The position numbers were made by a program, and so were the translations under genes. Below are positions 1 through 9,485 of a DNA stretch of 64,000 nt, piece after piece. The stretch covers positions 124,001 to 188,000 of the forward strand of contig CAWEYR010000024.1 in the NCBI GenBank assembly GCA_963813345.1. Reading direction: 5' to 3'. How positions within the stretch are numbered: the first letter of the stretch is position 1; each line of letters starts with the position of its first letter. This DNA is from CAWDDA01 sp963813345 (GTDB lineage Bacteria; Acidobacteriota; Blastocatellia; RBC074). The notes below the pieces were generated by a model that worked only from the letters and a program-made list of their open reading frames with translations, was not told the origin of the DNA and made no database searches.

Positions 1-170
1 CTGATCATAATCAGGCCTGTGGTTGCCAGCGTCTCGCAGGCCACGCGCCCCGTCGGGTCATCAGTCAGAACGGCATCCAGTATGGCGTCCGAAATCTGAT
101 CGCAGATCTTGTCAGGATGCCCTTCCGTTACCGATTCTGACGTAAAAAGGTATTTACCCTGCTGTCTCAC
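1..170 (-). CDS. metK: S-adenosylmethionine synthetase, N-terminal fragment
   Basis: The enzyme makes S-adenosylmethionine from ATP and methionine in the cytoplasm. Only the first 56 codons lie in the window; the gene runs off the left edge. The N-terminus contains the hallmark segment FTSESVTEGHPDKICDQISD, whose His and Asp residues bind ATP and Mg. The start is GTG at 168-170, chosen because a perfect AGGAGG lies at 176-181, five bases upstream, and because MetK homologues begin about seven residues before this motif. The visible part is intact. Confidence 0.96.
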   Translation of the reverse strand, partial: MRQQGKYLFTSESVTEGHPDKICDQISDAILDAVLTDDPTGRVACETLATTGLIMI

Positions 171-265
171 TCCAGCCTCCTAAATAGAGAATACGCCTGT
201 TGTGGATTGCACCGCGAGGAACCGCATACCATCCAGAAGGCGGGTCATTACTAAAGTAGGAGAGA

Positions 266-291
266 ATTACATACGACTCTGATAGTGTCAA
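266..291 (-). promoter_or_regulatory. possible promoter upstream of metK
   Basis: Reading toward metK there is a perfect -35 box TTGACA (286-291). The best -10 match, TGTAAT (266-271), is only 14 bases away, which is short for a sigma70 promoter, so this is a weak candidate. Confidence 0.3.
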
Positions 292-323
292 GGAGAGTAC
301 CCATTTACTGGGAATGCGCGCGG

Positions 324-1209
324 TCATGAACGCGGATGGAACTTCCGGTAAGACTCCATGAGTTTGCGGCTGGTAACGTGCGTGTAGACCTGTGTGGTAG
401 TGATATTGCTATGACCGAGCATCATCTGAACGGATCTGAGGTCGGCGCCATTTTCAAGCAGCACTGTCGCAAAACTATGCCGAAGCATGTGCGGAGTAAT
501 GTAGTCAATTCCAGCCTTTTCGCCATACTCCTTTATGAGCTTCCAGACCTTCTGGCGGGTGAGGCGGGCGCCTCCCCGGTCCACGAAAAAGAAGGTGCGA
601 TGCTTTGCTTCCGAGGATTCGATGGCGTGCAGGCAGGTACATTTTGAGATAGGCCAGCGCTTCACGTCCGACGGGAACGCGACGATGCTTGCTTCCCTTT
701 CCGAAACAGTTGACGATGCCGGCCTCCCAGTCGATATCTCCGAGGTCGAGCGCCGTCAGCTCGGAGACTCGCATTCCAGTTGCGTACATGAGCTCAAAGA
801 GCGCTCGATCACGAACTCCAATGTCATCCTCAATGCGGGGCTGGGAAAGAAGCGATTTGATCTCTCCGGGGGTCAGAAACCGGGGCAATGCTTGCCAGGA
901 CTTGCGGCCTTCGAGGAATATAGTCGGGTCACGTTTCGTAAGGCCTTCGGTGATGAGATATTTGAAGAGACCTTTTGCCGATGAGATAAAGCGTGAAATC
1001 GTGGCGTCGTTCGAACCTGAGTCACGCAACGTCGCAATCATTTCCACGAGGTCGTGCCGATCAAGTGTCAGAAGCTCACGTTCGAGGCCGACGGCCAGGG
1101 TTGAGAGGCGTGCGAGGTCTGCCCGGTAGGCACTTAAAGTATTGCGCGAGAGACCACGTTCAACTCTAAGGTATCGGAGGTACTCTTTTATGAGTTCGCC
1201 GTCTTGCAC
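324..1209 (-). CDS. xerD: tyrosine recombinase XerD/XerC, frameshifted
   Basis: Site-specific tyrosine recombinase, of the kind that resolves chromosome dimers at dif with FtsK. The N-terminal SAM-like core-binding domain (about residues 1-90) is followed by the catalytic domain with the first Arg in YATGMRVSEL, the HMLRHSFAT box, the LGHSNITTTQVYTHV box and its nucleophilic Tyr. The reading frame breaks at an A5 run (586-590): removing one base joins HLLF directly to VDRGGARLTRQKVW. The total of about 295 residues matches the family. XerD and XerC cannot be told apart with certainty. It is followed by metK on the same strand and divergent from lpxD. Confidence 0.9.
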
Positions 1210-1315
1210 TTGCTTTCACCTACAGATTCTCTGTTCTCAAAGCATTTGCGTTCGACACGTTATCGGACGGAGGTTCGATCGCTATCCTACTCGCTAACGT
1301 CTCGTGGAGTCAATT

Positions 1316-2377
1316 ATGAAATTGCGTCTCGTTGCCGATCACGTTCAAGGTCAGGTTGCCGGTGACCCCGACCTCGATATCTCCGGTGTCGCCGTTATCG
1401 AAAGTGCCGGTCCAGGCGATATTACCTTCTTTAACAATGCTCGCTACCGCCCATACCTCGCAAGGACCAACGCCGCTGCCATCATTCTTGCAAATCCCGC
1501 CGACCTGCCCACCGGTCGCTCAGGGATCATTGCTTCACATCCCTACCTCGCATTCGCTCACGCGCTCGCACTCTTCTATTCTCCGCGCCCCGCTGACACG
1601 GGTATCCATCCGCTCGCGGCCATCGCACCTGACGCGAGGATCGGAGAACGAGTGACGATCGGACCGTTTACCGTAATCGACCGAGGAGCAGTTATCGGCG
1701 ACGATGTGACTATTCTTTCGCACTGCCACATATATCCCGAAGCCGTCATAGGAAACGGAGTCATGATTCATTCACATTCTGTGATCCGCGAGGGATGCCG
1801 GCTCGGTAACCGCGTGGTAGTCCAAAACGGAGCCGTTATCGGAAGCGACGGGTTTGGATATGCAAAAAGACCGGATGGCACGTGGCACAAAATTCCTCAG
1901 ACAGGAACAGTAGTTATCGACGATGATGTCGAAATAGGATCAGGTTCGACAATCGATCGCGCGACCCTCGGAACGACGGTAATTCGGCGCGGATCAAAGA
2001 TCGATAACCTGGTCCAGATAGGACACGGATCAAGCGTCGGAGAAAACACTCTGCTCTGCGCACAGGTTGGGCTCGCGGGGAGCACGGACGTCGGTAACAA
2101 TGTGATCCTCAGTGGTCAGGTAGGTGCCGCAGGCCATTTGCGTATCGGTGACGGCGTAATTGCTACCGCGCAGAGCGGAATTCCAAACTCCGTGGCAGAC
2201 GGGAAAGTGATCTCCGGATATCCTGCAATTGATAACAGGAATTGGCTAAAATCATCAGCTGTTTTTACAGCTCTCCCTCAACTATTACGTGAAGTTCGGA
2301 GGCTTGCCCGGCGTGTCGATGAGGCGGAAAAAAAGTACGAGAATAAGGAGGAAAAACCTTCTCAGGGTACTTCTTAG
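1316..2377 (+). CDS. lpxD: UDP-3-O-acylglucosamine N-acyltransferase
   Basis: LpxD adds the second acyl chain to UDP-glucosamine during lipid A synthesis, so the cell makes LPS. The N-terminal uridine-binding domain (about residues 1-100) is followed by a left-handed beta-helix of hexapeptide repeats (about 105-300), including IHPLAAIAPDARIGERVTIG and the segment with the predicted catalytic His in IGHGSSVGEN. The C-terminal helix is charged, as in other LpxD trimers. I chose ATG 1316 because GTGGAG at 1304-1309 works as its ribosome binding site; a GTG at 1304 would add four residues. The length of 353 residues is normal. The next gene starts 20 bases after the stop. Confidence 0.95.
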   Translation: MKLRLVADHVQGQVAGDPDLDISGVAVIESAGPGDITFFNNARYRPYLARTNAAAIILANPADLPTGRSGIIASHPYLAFAHALALFYSPRPADTGIHPLAAIAPDARIGERVTIGPFTVIDRGAVIGDDVTILSHCHIYPEAVIGNGVMIHSHSVIREGCRLGNRVVVQNGAVIGSDGFGYAKRPDGTWHKIPQTGTVVIDDDVEIGSGSTIDRATLGTTVIRRGSKIDNLVQIGHGSSVGENTLLCAQVGLAGSTDVGNNVILSGQVGAAGHLRIGDGVIATAQSGIPNSVADGKVISGYPAIDNRNWLKSSAVFTALPQLLREVRRLARRVDEAEKKYENKEEKPSQGTS

Positions 2378-2397
2378 AGGGCGCTCGCGCTGGTAGA

Positions 2398-2970
2398 ATG
2401 AGCGATTCGAAGTTTGTCGATGCGATCATTTATATGAAGATTGAAAACAAAGCCACCATAACTCCTCCCGGAAAGACAGAAACGATTATCAACAGCGCCT
2501 TTGAAGTGATCCCGAAAGAACACCTGAGAGGCCTGAACCGTGTGGTCCTGGTTGACTACATCCAGCCGGATGGCCGCATTAACCTGCCATCTATCAATGA
2601 GTTGCCCGGGCTCTACCACCCGCGCATGGGGAATGTTCAGCCCTGGTGCGAGATAGCTCTCGGGTACTTGCTGCCTGGCAAGGACGGTTTCCTCAAGCGG
2701 TTGGCTTCAAAGCTCAATTACAAGGCGAATCTGGCAGGACTGGTACTCTCGCTACAGGCGCAACACTACTATTTTACGCTTTCACACGGGATCAAGAAGA
2801 ACCAGTACGAAGGGGCGATACGTTCCTACGTTGAGAAGTACCACGAAGCGTGGAGAGAGAACCAGGGTGGCTGGAGGGTAAAGCTCTTCAAGCCGCTGAG
2901 ACCGTATCTCGACCGGTGGGCTCGCAAGCTCCGAAAGAAATACGATCTCGCAAACCAAAAGAAGGGTTAG
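2398..2970 (+). CDS. hypothetical protein, possibly a degenerate zincin-like fold
   Basis: This 190-residue protein is not one I recognise. It has no signal peptide or membrane segment. The N-terminal half is mixed alpha/beta, the C-terminal third is strongly basic (ends RKLRKKYDLANQKKG). The segment QAQHYYFTLSHG followed by an acidic helix resembles the layout of small zinc metallopeptidases (HExxH, then a downstream Glu), but the first His and Glu are absent, so I infer at most an inactive relative. It lies 20 bases after lpxD, probably co-transcribed. An internal ATG at 2434 is an alternative start. Its TAG stop overlaps the TAA stop of the convergent parB at 2967-2970. Confidence 0.6.
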   Translation: MSDSKFVDAIIYMKIENKATITPPGKTETIINSAFEVIPKEHLRGLNRVVLVDYIQPDGRINLPSINELPGLYHPRMGNVQPWCEIALGYLLPGKDGFLKRLASKLNYKANLAGLVLSLQAQHYYFTLSHGIKKNQYEGAIRSYVEKYHEAWRENQGGWRVKLFKPLRPYLDRWARKLRKKYDLANQKKG

Positions 2971-3798
2971 GCGTTATCAGACTCACGTAAGCGAGCGATC
3001 GCGGCTTCGAGCGCGGAGATTACCTCCGCCTGCGTGGCGCTCGATCTGCGAAAGCGTACCTCAATCGTGCATCCCCGCTCCGCATCATTGTGCCGGAAAA
3101 GATAAGGACCCTTCTTTGCCTTTGGCTTCAACCGCGCTTGCCGCGCCTCATCACGCGTCATTCCCTGCTGCGTAATGCGCTTCAAAAGCTCCCGCATACG
3201 TGTCGCCAGCAGGCTGCCTAACCACCTGCAACAACAATGATTTGGACTGAATGTCGGCGCGCCGACACTCGTCCTTGATGTCGTTCGGGAGATTGGCGAT
3301 CGAAAGAGCCTCCGTAACCGACGATCGCGACTTTCCGATCTTTTTGGCGATGTCCTCGTGCGTGTATCCAAACCTGTCCACAAGCGCGAGCAGCCCCTCC
3401 GCTTCCTCAAATGCCGTCAGGTCTTTTCTCTGCAGATTCTCTATCAGTGCTATCTCGGCAACCGCGCGGTCATCCACCTCCATCTCGATGCACGGCAATT
3501 CGCGCAGCCCGACCTCACGTGCCGCACGGTACCGCCGCTCACCGGCAATGATCATGAATCGCCCACCCACCTCCGACGGTCTCACGAGCAGCGGCTCGAG
3601 GATTCCCTTCTCGCGCACCGATGCCACAAGCTCCGATAAATCCCCGAACTCGATCCGTGGCTGCTTCGGATTCGGCTCCAGCCGGTCAATCGATATCATC
3701 CGCCCGATGGGTGTTCCCCGGTGAGCCGACAGCTCTTCAACATAATGGCGGTCATGACGCATCTTGAGCGCCGTTGGAAGTCCTCGCTTAGCTGGCAC
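2967..3798 (-). CDS. parB: chromosome partitioning protein ParB, frameshifted
   Basis: ParB is the CTP-dependent clamp that loads at parS and works with ParA to segregate origins. Visible are the start of the ParB/Srx domain (DRLEPNPKQPR), the CTP-binding GERRYRAAREVG box and LIENLQRKDLTAFEEA, then the helix-turn-helix YTHEDIAKKIGKSRSSVTEA. The frame is lost between about 3190 and 3210, after LLLQVVRQP; the other frame continues with MRELLKRITQQGMTRDEAR and ends in a basic, family-atypical tail. The gene overlaps the 3' end of parA by 11 bases, as in typical parAB operons. No parS palindrome (TGTTTCACGTGAAACA) was noticed nearby. Confidence 0.92.
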
Positions 3799-4567
3799 GC
3801 TGCATTACCTCATCACAGAGTTTCGAGTATTCGATCGCTCCGCTCGATGTGGGTGCAAAGGTGAAAATCGACTCCCGGTATGCCGGACTCTCTTCGAGAC
3901 GCACCGACTTCGAGATCGTCGTTTCAAACACCTTGCCTCCAAATACCTGGCATATCTGACTGTAAATGTCCCGCGAAAGCGTAGTTCGACGGTCGTGCAA
4001 TGTCACGAGCACACCGAGAATATCGAGTTGAGGATTAGGGCGCGCCTTGATCCGCTCGACCGTTTCCAGAAGATCATCCGTCCCTTCAAGCGCAAAATAC
4101 GATGACTGAATCGGGATGATCAGATGCGTTGAGGCAACGAGCGCATTCACCGTGATCAATCCGAGCGTCGGCGGCGTATCAAGAACCACTACATCAAATT
4201 CGGTCTGCGCTGGATGCAGGCGGTCTTTCAGCTTGTAGGGCGCCTCGAAATCGCCGGCCAGCTTGGTCTCGGCTTTGGCGAGATTGATTTTGGCGGGAAG
4301 CAGCTTGAGATTCTCGATCTTAGTGTCGATAACCGCGTCCTCGAGCTTTACCGATGCATCGGTAAGCAGCTCGTAAACCGAGAGCTCGACAGTCGCCGGG
4401 TCAACAAAAGATATCGTGCTGTTTCCCTGGGGATCCAGATCTGCAAGAAGTACGCGGCTTCCACGCCGGGCGAGCGCGGCAGCAAGGTTGATCGCGGTTG
4501 TCGTCTTGCCTACGCCACCCTTCTGGTTGGCAATCGCAATCCTGATGCCTCGCATGGCTGTTTCCAT
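3788..4567 (-). CDS. parA: chromosome partitioning ATPase ParA
   Basis: ParA/Soj is a deviant Walker ATPase that binds nucleoid DNA and moves ParB complexes. The deviant Walker A motif KGGVGKTTTAINLA lies close to the N-terminus, followed by the switch region DLDPQGN and Walker B-like VVLDTPPTLG. I placed the start at ATG 4567; ATG 4555 directly before the GIRIAIANQKGG strand is also possible. The frame stays open to ATG 4705, but that extension encodes a GSGAI tandem repeat and an unrelated sequence, so it is probably untranslated. The gene is intact, 259 residues, and overlaps parB. Confidence 0.93.
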   Translation of the reverse strand: METAMRGIRIAIANQKGGVGKTTTAINLAAALARRGSRVLLADLDPQGNSTISFVDPATVELSVYELLTDASVKLEDAVIDTKIENLKLLPAKINLAKAETKLAGDFEAPYKLKDRLHPAQTEFDVVVLDTPPTLGLITVNALVASTHLIIPIQSSYFALEGTDDLLETVERIKARPNPQLDILGVLVTLHDRRTTLSRDIYSQICQVFGGKVFETTISKSVRLEESPAYRESIFTFAPTSSGAIEYSKLCDEVMQRAS

Positions 4568-4620
4568 TTTTGCGGTCTCACATCCGAAGAACTCGAACGT
4601 TTTTGCCCCGGCATGTCCTT

Positions 4621-4665
4621 TTGCCCCGGATCCAATTGCCCCGGATCCAATTGCCCCGGATCCAA
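4621..4665. repeat. three perfect 15-bp tandem repeats upstream of parA
   Basis: TTGCCCCGGATCCAA occurs three times head to tail (4621-4635, 4636-4650, 4651-4665), with a partial fourth unit TTTGCCCCGGC at 4602-4611. The unit contains a BamHI-like palindrome GGATCC. The block lies about 54-98 bases upstream of the preferred parA start. Because the period is a multiple of three it would also translate as a GSGAI repeat if parA started at 4705. Confidence 0.95.
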
Positions 4666-4736
4666 GCGACTCAGCCCAGGATCTGTCGCGCTGGGGGATG
4701 ACCACATCTTATGCGAGGTCTCAGTCAATGTCAACA

Positions 4737-5223
4737 CTACATCTTGTAGTCGCCCAAATCTTCGATCTCCTCCGGCCATTCGACCTCTTCCTCCGACTCT
4801 TCCTCGGTAGCAATCTGCGAAAGCTCGGTCCGGCGCGAGGACTCGATAACTTCTTCGCGCACAAATATCGGGCAATCGACCCTCAGCGCAAGCGCAATCG
4901 CATCGCTCGGCCGCGAATCGATGAGCACATCCTTGCCCTCGAGAATGATCTCGATCACGGCATAGAAAGTATTCTCCCGCAGCTCGGTCACCACTATCCG
5001 CCGCACTTCGCCTCCGAACTGCTGGATCACATTTCGGAGCAGATCGTGAGTCATCGGACGCTGAGGTGCCACCTTCTCTATCTCGGAGGCAATCGAATTG
5101 GCTTCAAAAGGTCCAACCCAGATAGGAAGCATGATATCGCTGTCAATATCCTTCAGAAGAACTATCGGCGCGTTGGTCGAAGGATCGACAAGAAGGCCGC
5201 GGTATCTTCATCTCTCTTTCCAT
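4737..5223 (-). CDS. bifunctional nuclease family protein (BFN/DUF151), frameshifted
   Basis: Members of this family carry one BFN domain; some were reported to have RNase and DNase activity, but the cellular role is mostly unknown. The domain core is clear: LPIWVGPFEANSIASEIE, then IDSRPSDAIALALRVDCPIFV, which holds the conserved DSRPSDAIALA box. The C-terminus is an acidic tail. An ATG at 5223 preceded by AAAGGAAG gives the usual MEREMKI start, but the next conserved segment RGLLVDPSTNAPIVLLKDID is in another frame; one extra base near 5200 explains it. Repaired length is about 161 residues. Confidence 0.87.
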
Positions 5224-5270
5224 AACATACTTCCTTTCACCAGGTTAGTAACAGACCTCAATCTGGCTTC

Positions 5271-6641
5271 TCAGATAATGGCTCCGTAGAGGCTGTGAGC
5301 ACGAGTTTCTTTAACTTTTACTCTAACAATATCGCCCAGACTGCTATTTCCTTTGGGAAAATTGATTACCTTCTGGCACCGCGTGTGCCCCTTATGATCA
5401 AGATCCGAACGCGTACTCACGCCCTCGACAAGCACCTCGACTTCGCGTCCCACAAGTCGCCCGTAACGCTCGCGCTGAATTCCTGTCTGAAGCTCGTCGA
5501 GTTTCAGGAAACGCTCAGTCTTTGTCTCTTCAGACACCGAATCAGCATAGGTTGCCGCTGGGGTGTGCGGCCGCGGCGAGTATTTGAAAATGTAAAGGCT
5601 GTCATACCCGACCTCGGCAACCAATTCGAGCGTCTCGCGGAAGTCATCGTCGGTCTCGCCCGGGAATCCGACAATGATGTCCCCCGTGATCGACAAATCC
5701 TTGCGAGCAGATCTGATCCACTCGATTCTTTCGAGGTAATCCTTTCGCGAATACCCGCGGCGCATCGCACGCAGGATGCGATCACTCCCGGATTGTGCCG
5801 GCAGATGCACCCATTCGCAGAGGTTCGGATGCTCATCCATCACTTTAACTATGTCGCGCGTGAAGTCGCGCGGATATGAAGTCGTGTACTTGATACGCTC
5901 GATTCCACTTTCGCTCGCTACTCGAGCCAGCAACTCTGCAAAAGTGATTTGATCGTCACTCCCACCAGCGACTTCTCCCCCGGCGCCGGTACCATACTTT
6001 CCGCTCAAGCCGTAGCTGTTGACGTTCTGGCCAAGAAGGTGCACTTCCCGATAGCCTGCCTCGCGAAGGCCCCGTGCTTCATCGACTATCATCTGAGGCG
6101 TGCGGCTTCGCTCGCGCCCGCGCGTAAACGGGACGATGCAAAACGAACAGAATTTGTTGCAGCCCTCCGTGATGGTGATAAATGCGACATAGGGCCGCGT
6201 ACGCTCGGCCGGGCTGATGTCGAGAAAATCGGCGTGCTTGGAGAGACGAACGTCGATCGCACGCGGAAAACCCTGATCGACCTGTTCGAGAAGTGATGGA
6301 AACGAACCGATCGCCTGCGTCCCGAGAACAAGACGCACATCGCTGCATTTATCAAAAATGCGGCCGGCTTCCGCCTGGGCGACGCAGCCCATGACGGCGA
6401 ATACTCGATCCGTCTTTCGGTTTTCATCCGGCGACCGTCTGCCCTTGATCTCGCTGATGCGCGAGAAAACCTTTCGCGCCGCTTTCTCCCTCACCATGCA
6501 CGTATTCAGGACCACCAGATCAGCCGTGGACGGCTCCGCTGACGGCTCATAACCGAGCCCCTGAAGAACGCTCGCTGCCTTCTCTGAATCATGAACGTTC
6601 ATCTGGCAGCCGTGCGTTTCGATGTAGAACTTTTTAGTCAT
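5271..6641 (-). CDS. miaB: tRNA-2-methylthio-N6-dimethylallyladenosine synthase
   Basis: MiaB is a radical-SAM methylthiotransferase that modifies A37 of tRNAs reading UNN codons. The N-terminal UPF0004 domain carries the auxiliary cluster cysteines in THGCQMNVHDSE, NTCMVREKA and VMGCVAQ. The radical SAM core has the CxxxCxxC motif in EGCNKFCSFCIVPFTRGRE. A C-terminal TRAM domain follows. At 456 residues it is normal and intact. It lies on the same strand between recN and the BFN protein gene, with about 47 bases to the latter's start. Confidence 0.97.
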   Translation of the reverse strand: MTKKFYIETHGCQMNVHDSEKAASVLQGLGYEPSAEPSTADLVVLNTCMVREKAARKVFSRISEIKGRRSPDENRKTDRVFAVMGCVAQAEAGRIFDKCSDVRLVLGTQAIGSFPSLLEQVDQGFPRAIDVRLSKHADFLDISPAERTRPYVAFITITEGCNKFCSFCIVPFTRGRERSRTPQMIVDEARGLREAGYREVHLLGQNVNSYGLSGKYGTGAGGEVAGGSDDQITFAELLARVASESGIERIKYTTSYPRDFTRDIVKVMDEHPNLCEWVHLPAQSGSDRILRAMRRGYSRKDYLERIEWIRSARKDLSITGDIIVGFPGETDDDFRETLELVAEVGYDSLYIFKYSPRPHTPAATYADSVSEETKTERFLKLDELQTGIQRERYGRLVGREVEVLVEGVSTRSDLDHKGHTRCQKVINFPKGNSSLGDIVRVKVKETRAHSLYGAII

Positions 6642-6681
6642 ACCCTTTCGCGTTATACATCATCTTCACAAACCCGACAAG

Positions 6682-8398
6682 CTAGGTGCCCGAACCCTTG
6701 AGCAGTTCACGCGCGTGTTTGCGGGCTACGCTCGTAATCTCGCTTCCACCGATCATGCGCGCGAGTTCGTCAACACGCTCGGCATCTGAAAGCCTTGTGA
6801 TTCCGGTGATCGTCCTTTCATTCTCGACACGCTTTGAGACCTGAAAATGCGCGTCTGCATAGCGTGCGATCTGCGCCTGATGGGTCACACAGAGTACCTG
6901 GTTGGTGCGCGCCAGCTGTTTGAGCCGTTCTGCCTACGGCATCGGCGACACGTCCGCCGATACCGCTGTCGATCTCGTCAAAGACGAGGCTTCGAGGAAA
7001 GAGTGATGGCGAAGCAGCGTTCTTGATGACCAGCATCAGGCGTGAAAGTTCACCTCCGGAGGCGACCTCTCCAAGACTCCGTTCTGATTCCCCGGTGTTT
7101 GCCGAGAAGAGGAACTCGACTCTTTCTGTGCCTGTTCGGGAGAGCCCGTGTAACTCGGGCTGAGAGAGCATCTCAGACAACCGCGCAGATTCGGGTGTGC
7201 CGGCGACCGGCTCGAAGTTGACAAAGAATCGAGCTCGTTCAAGTGCGACATCGGAGAGCGCTGCTACGACTTCCTTCTCAAACTCCTTTGCCTTCGACCG
7301 TCTAAGGAAGGTGAGCCGCGCTGCGTGATTCGTGTAAGCATCAAAGGCGGTTCGAAGTTCCGAGGTGATCGCCTCAATCCGGATATCAGCCGAGTCTACC
7401 GCCTCGAGTTCACGCTCAAGCTCACGTGAAAAAGCGAGAATGCTCTCGATCGTAGCGCCGTATTTGCGTTTCAGTCGCGTTATCTCATGCAGTCGATCTT
7501 CTACAGTTCGCAACCTTTCAGGTGAAAGCTCAATACTCTGAATGTAGCGTCGCAGGAATGCCGATGTATCTTCAAGCAAATAAGTTATGTTCCTGAGTTG
7601 GTCGATCTGCTCGCGAACACTTTCATCGATTGCTGCAAGCTCCTCGAACTTGCGAATCGCCTGCGCGACGATTGAAATGGCCGAATGCTCGTCATCATAG
7701 AGCGCTGAGAAAGCAGAGGCAGCCAGACTCGAAATCCGTTCCGCGTTTGCCAGTACGAGATGGTCTCGCGTCAGATTCTCTTCTTCGCCAGCCTGAAGAT
7801 TGGCACTCTCTATCTCTTTGAGCTGGAATCTCAGAAGGTCAAGCTTCTTGTCGCGATCGAGACTCCTCAATTCGGTGAGCTCATTAATCAGTTTAACAAT
7901 CGATTCATAAGTATCTGCTACTGCATCTCTCAGCTCTTCATCACCAGCAAACGAATCCAGAAGTTTCATGTGCGTGGACGTCTGAGTCAGGCTCTGCTGG
8001 TCGCCCTGTCCGTGAATGTCGAGAAGATGTGGTTGAATCTGGCGCAGCAGCGCTGCAGTAGCGGCCTGATTGTTCACAAAGACCCTTCCCCGCCCTTGAG
8101 TGCTGATTTCGCGCTTTATGATCACATCGTCCGATTCAATATCTATTCCGCCTGCGTCAAGCAATTCCTGGAGTGGCGTATTTCCCTCACACTCGAACAC
8201 TCCTTCAACGAACGCAGATGATTCGCCCGTGCGCACCAGGTCAGTGGAGGCTCGCCCGCCGAGCACAAGTTGAACTGCATCGACGATGACTGACTTGCCC
8301 GAGCCCGTCTCGCCCGTGAGCACGTTCAATCCGGGCGCAAATTCAACTTCAAGCGCATCGACGACTGCGAGGCGAGCGATTCGTAGTTGTTTGAGCAT
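6682..8398 (-). CDS. recN: DNA repair protein RecN, frameshifted near 3' end
   Basis: RecN is an SMC-like ATPase acting in double-strand break repair. The N-terminus has the Walker A GLNVLTGETGSGKSVIVDA; long coiled-coil segments fill the middle; the C-terminal half has the ABC signature SGGELSRLMLVIK and Walker B SLVFDEIDSGIGG. After VADAVGR the frame shifts at about 6927-6930 (AGAACGG for AGACGG), and the remaining part continues as LCVTHQAQIARYADAHF with the H-loop His, then a normal RecN end. Repaired length is about 571 residues. It is divergent from the coiled-coil gene at 8507. Confidence 0.94.
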
Positions 8399-8506
8399 CG
8401 TTTAGTGCCGGGATTTCGAAACGTTCGTAGAAGTACAGTGTTGTAGTATACTCCGACAGGCTACCCTCAAATAGTGATGCTTTCTCAGAAACAGTCAGGA
8501 GTTGTT

Positions 8507-8937
8507 ATGAAACGAGCAATGCGGATTTCGCTGATCGTATCGGAATTGCACTGGCCACGGGTGCGAGCGTCCCGTCGGGGAATGACAAGGAGATGATCGT
8601 GCGCCTCCAGGGCGAAGTGCTCGTGCTTCAGCGACAGATAAGGGACCTTCAGGAATCGATCGACCGCTCGCACGCGGTATCGATTCCGGCCGTCGAAAAG
8701 GCTGCCGGCCTTTCTGAAGAATCGCTGAAAAAGTTGTCGACGATCGAAGATCGGCTCAGTCAGACGGGCAGTTTGCAACATAATAGTTTGAGCGGTGTGG
8801 TCAGCCGCCTCAAGGGAATCGAAGAGCAGTCTTCATTGACCGCTCGTCAGGTTGCCGAATTGCTGCGCGAAATGAAAGATGTAAAAGCCACCGTTGAGCG
8901 TAGTCAGAGCCGCACCGATACCGGAAGACAGCCGTAG
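8507..8937 (+). CDS. secreted coiled-coil protein, frameshifted in signal peptide
   Basis: Small exported protein of about 143 residues. ATG 8507 has a good site AGGAG at 8497-8501 and begins MKRAMRISLIVS; the rest of a signal peptide (IALATGASV) follows in a second frame, so one base is wrong near 8540. The mature part is largely helical with heptad-like spacing (VRLQGEVLVLQRQIRDLQES and further Leu-rich heptads), resembling the N-terminal trimerising helix of CpoB/YbgF proteins but without TPR repeats. Function is unknown; a periplasmic oligomerisation role is inference. It precedes ssb by 65 bases. Confidence 0.7.
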
Positions 8938-8948
8938 TACGAGGAGCC

Positions 8949-8977
8949 TTGAGCTCATATAACACATTAAGTATTAG
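8949..8977 (+). promoter_or_regulatory. predicted sigma70-type promoter for ssb
   Basis: TTGAGC (8949-8954), a 17-base spacer and TATTAG (8972-8977) lie 26 bases before the ssb start. The match is good in sequence and spacing; no transcription data are available. Confidence 0.5.
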
Positions 8978-9002
8978 ACTATAAACGAAGAAAGGACGAC
9001 AG

Positions 9003-9431
9003 ATGGCATCGTTCAATAAGATAATTATCGTCGGAAATCTTGGAAGAGACCCGGAAATGCGGTATATGCCCAGTGGCGATCCGGTGTGCGAGTTCTCGGT
9101 GGCGACGAACGAGCGCCGAAAAGACAATTCAGGAGAGATGGTCGAGACGGCCACATGGTTCAGAATCTCAATTTTCGGCAAGAGAGGCGAGATTGCAAAC
9201 CAGTACCTTTCAAAAGGAAAGCCCGTATTCATTAGCGGGCGACTTCGGCAGGAAGAGTACACTGATCGCGATGGTATTCGCCGGACGAGTCTCAGGGTGG
9301 TTGCCGACGATTTCCAGTTCATTGGCCCTCGGGGCGATGACGGTCCGCCGTCTTCAGCCTCGTCCCAGCGAACGCCTTCAAGTGATCCTGGTCCCCCATC
9401 GGGTCCGGTGGATGACGATATCCCCTTTTAA
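9003..9431 (+). CDS. ssb: single-stranded DNA-binding protein
   Basis: SSB coats single-stranded DNA during replication, recombination and repair. The OB fold covers about residues 1-108 (FNKIIIVGNLGRDPEMRY, TATWFRISIFGKRGE, SLRVVADDFQFIG). A Pro/Ser-rich linker leads to the acidic tip VDDDIPF, which recruits partner proteins. The 142-residue length is typical and the gene is intact. The start ATG is preceded by GAAAGGACGAC. A strong hairpin follows the stop. Confidence 0.97.
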   Translation: MASFNKIIIVGNLGRDPEMRYMPSGDPVCEFSVATNERRKDNSGEMVETATWFRISIFGKRGEIANQYLSKGKPVFISGRLRQEEYTDRDGIRRTSLRVVADDFQFIGPRGDDGPPSSASSQRTPSSDPGPPSGPVDDDIPF

Positions 9432-9440
9432 ATACTGACG

Positions 9441-9478
9441 GTTGCAGGGCATGTCGGCTCGCCGACATGCCCTGCAAC
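9441..9478. terminator. perfect 18-bp hairpin between convergent ssb and accA
   Basis: GTTGCAGGGCATGTCGGC (9441-9458) is followed by two bases and its exact reverse complement (9461-9478). It sits between the ssb and accA stop codons and can end transcription from both sides. There is no strong U-tract, so it may act through structure or another factor. Confidence 0.8.
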
Positions 9479-9485
9479 GCCGTTT

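Noticed and set aside
505..1209. truncated xerD as a true pseudogene
   Set aside because: The other frame supplies all missing catalytic residues and the break is at a homopolymer, so an indel error is more likely.
324..1209. xerD as an integron or mobile-element integrase
   Set aside because: Its motifs are those of housekeeping XerD/XerC; no att sites, cassettes or mobile genes flank it.
4214..5225. overlapping plus-strand frames across parA and the BFN gene
   Set aside because: They contain translated tandem repeats and no family motif; the minus-strand genes explain the region.
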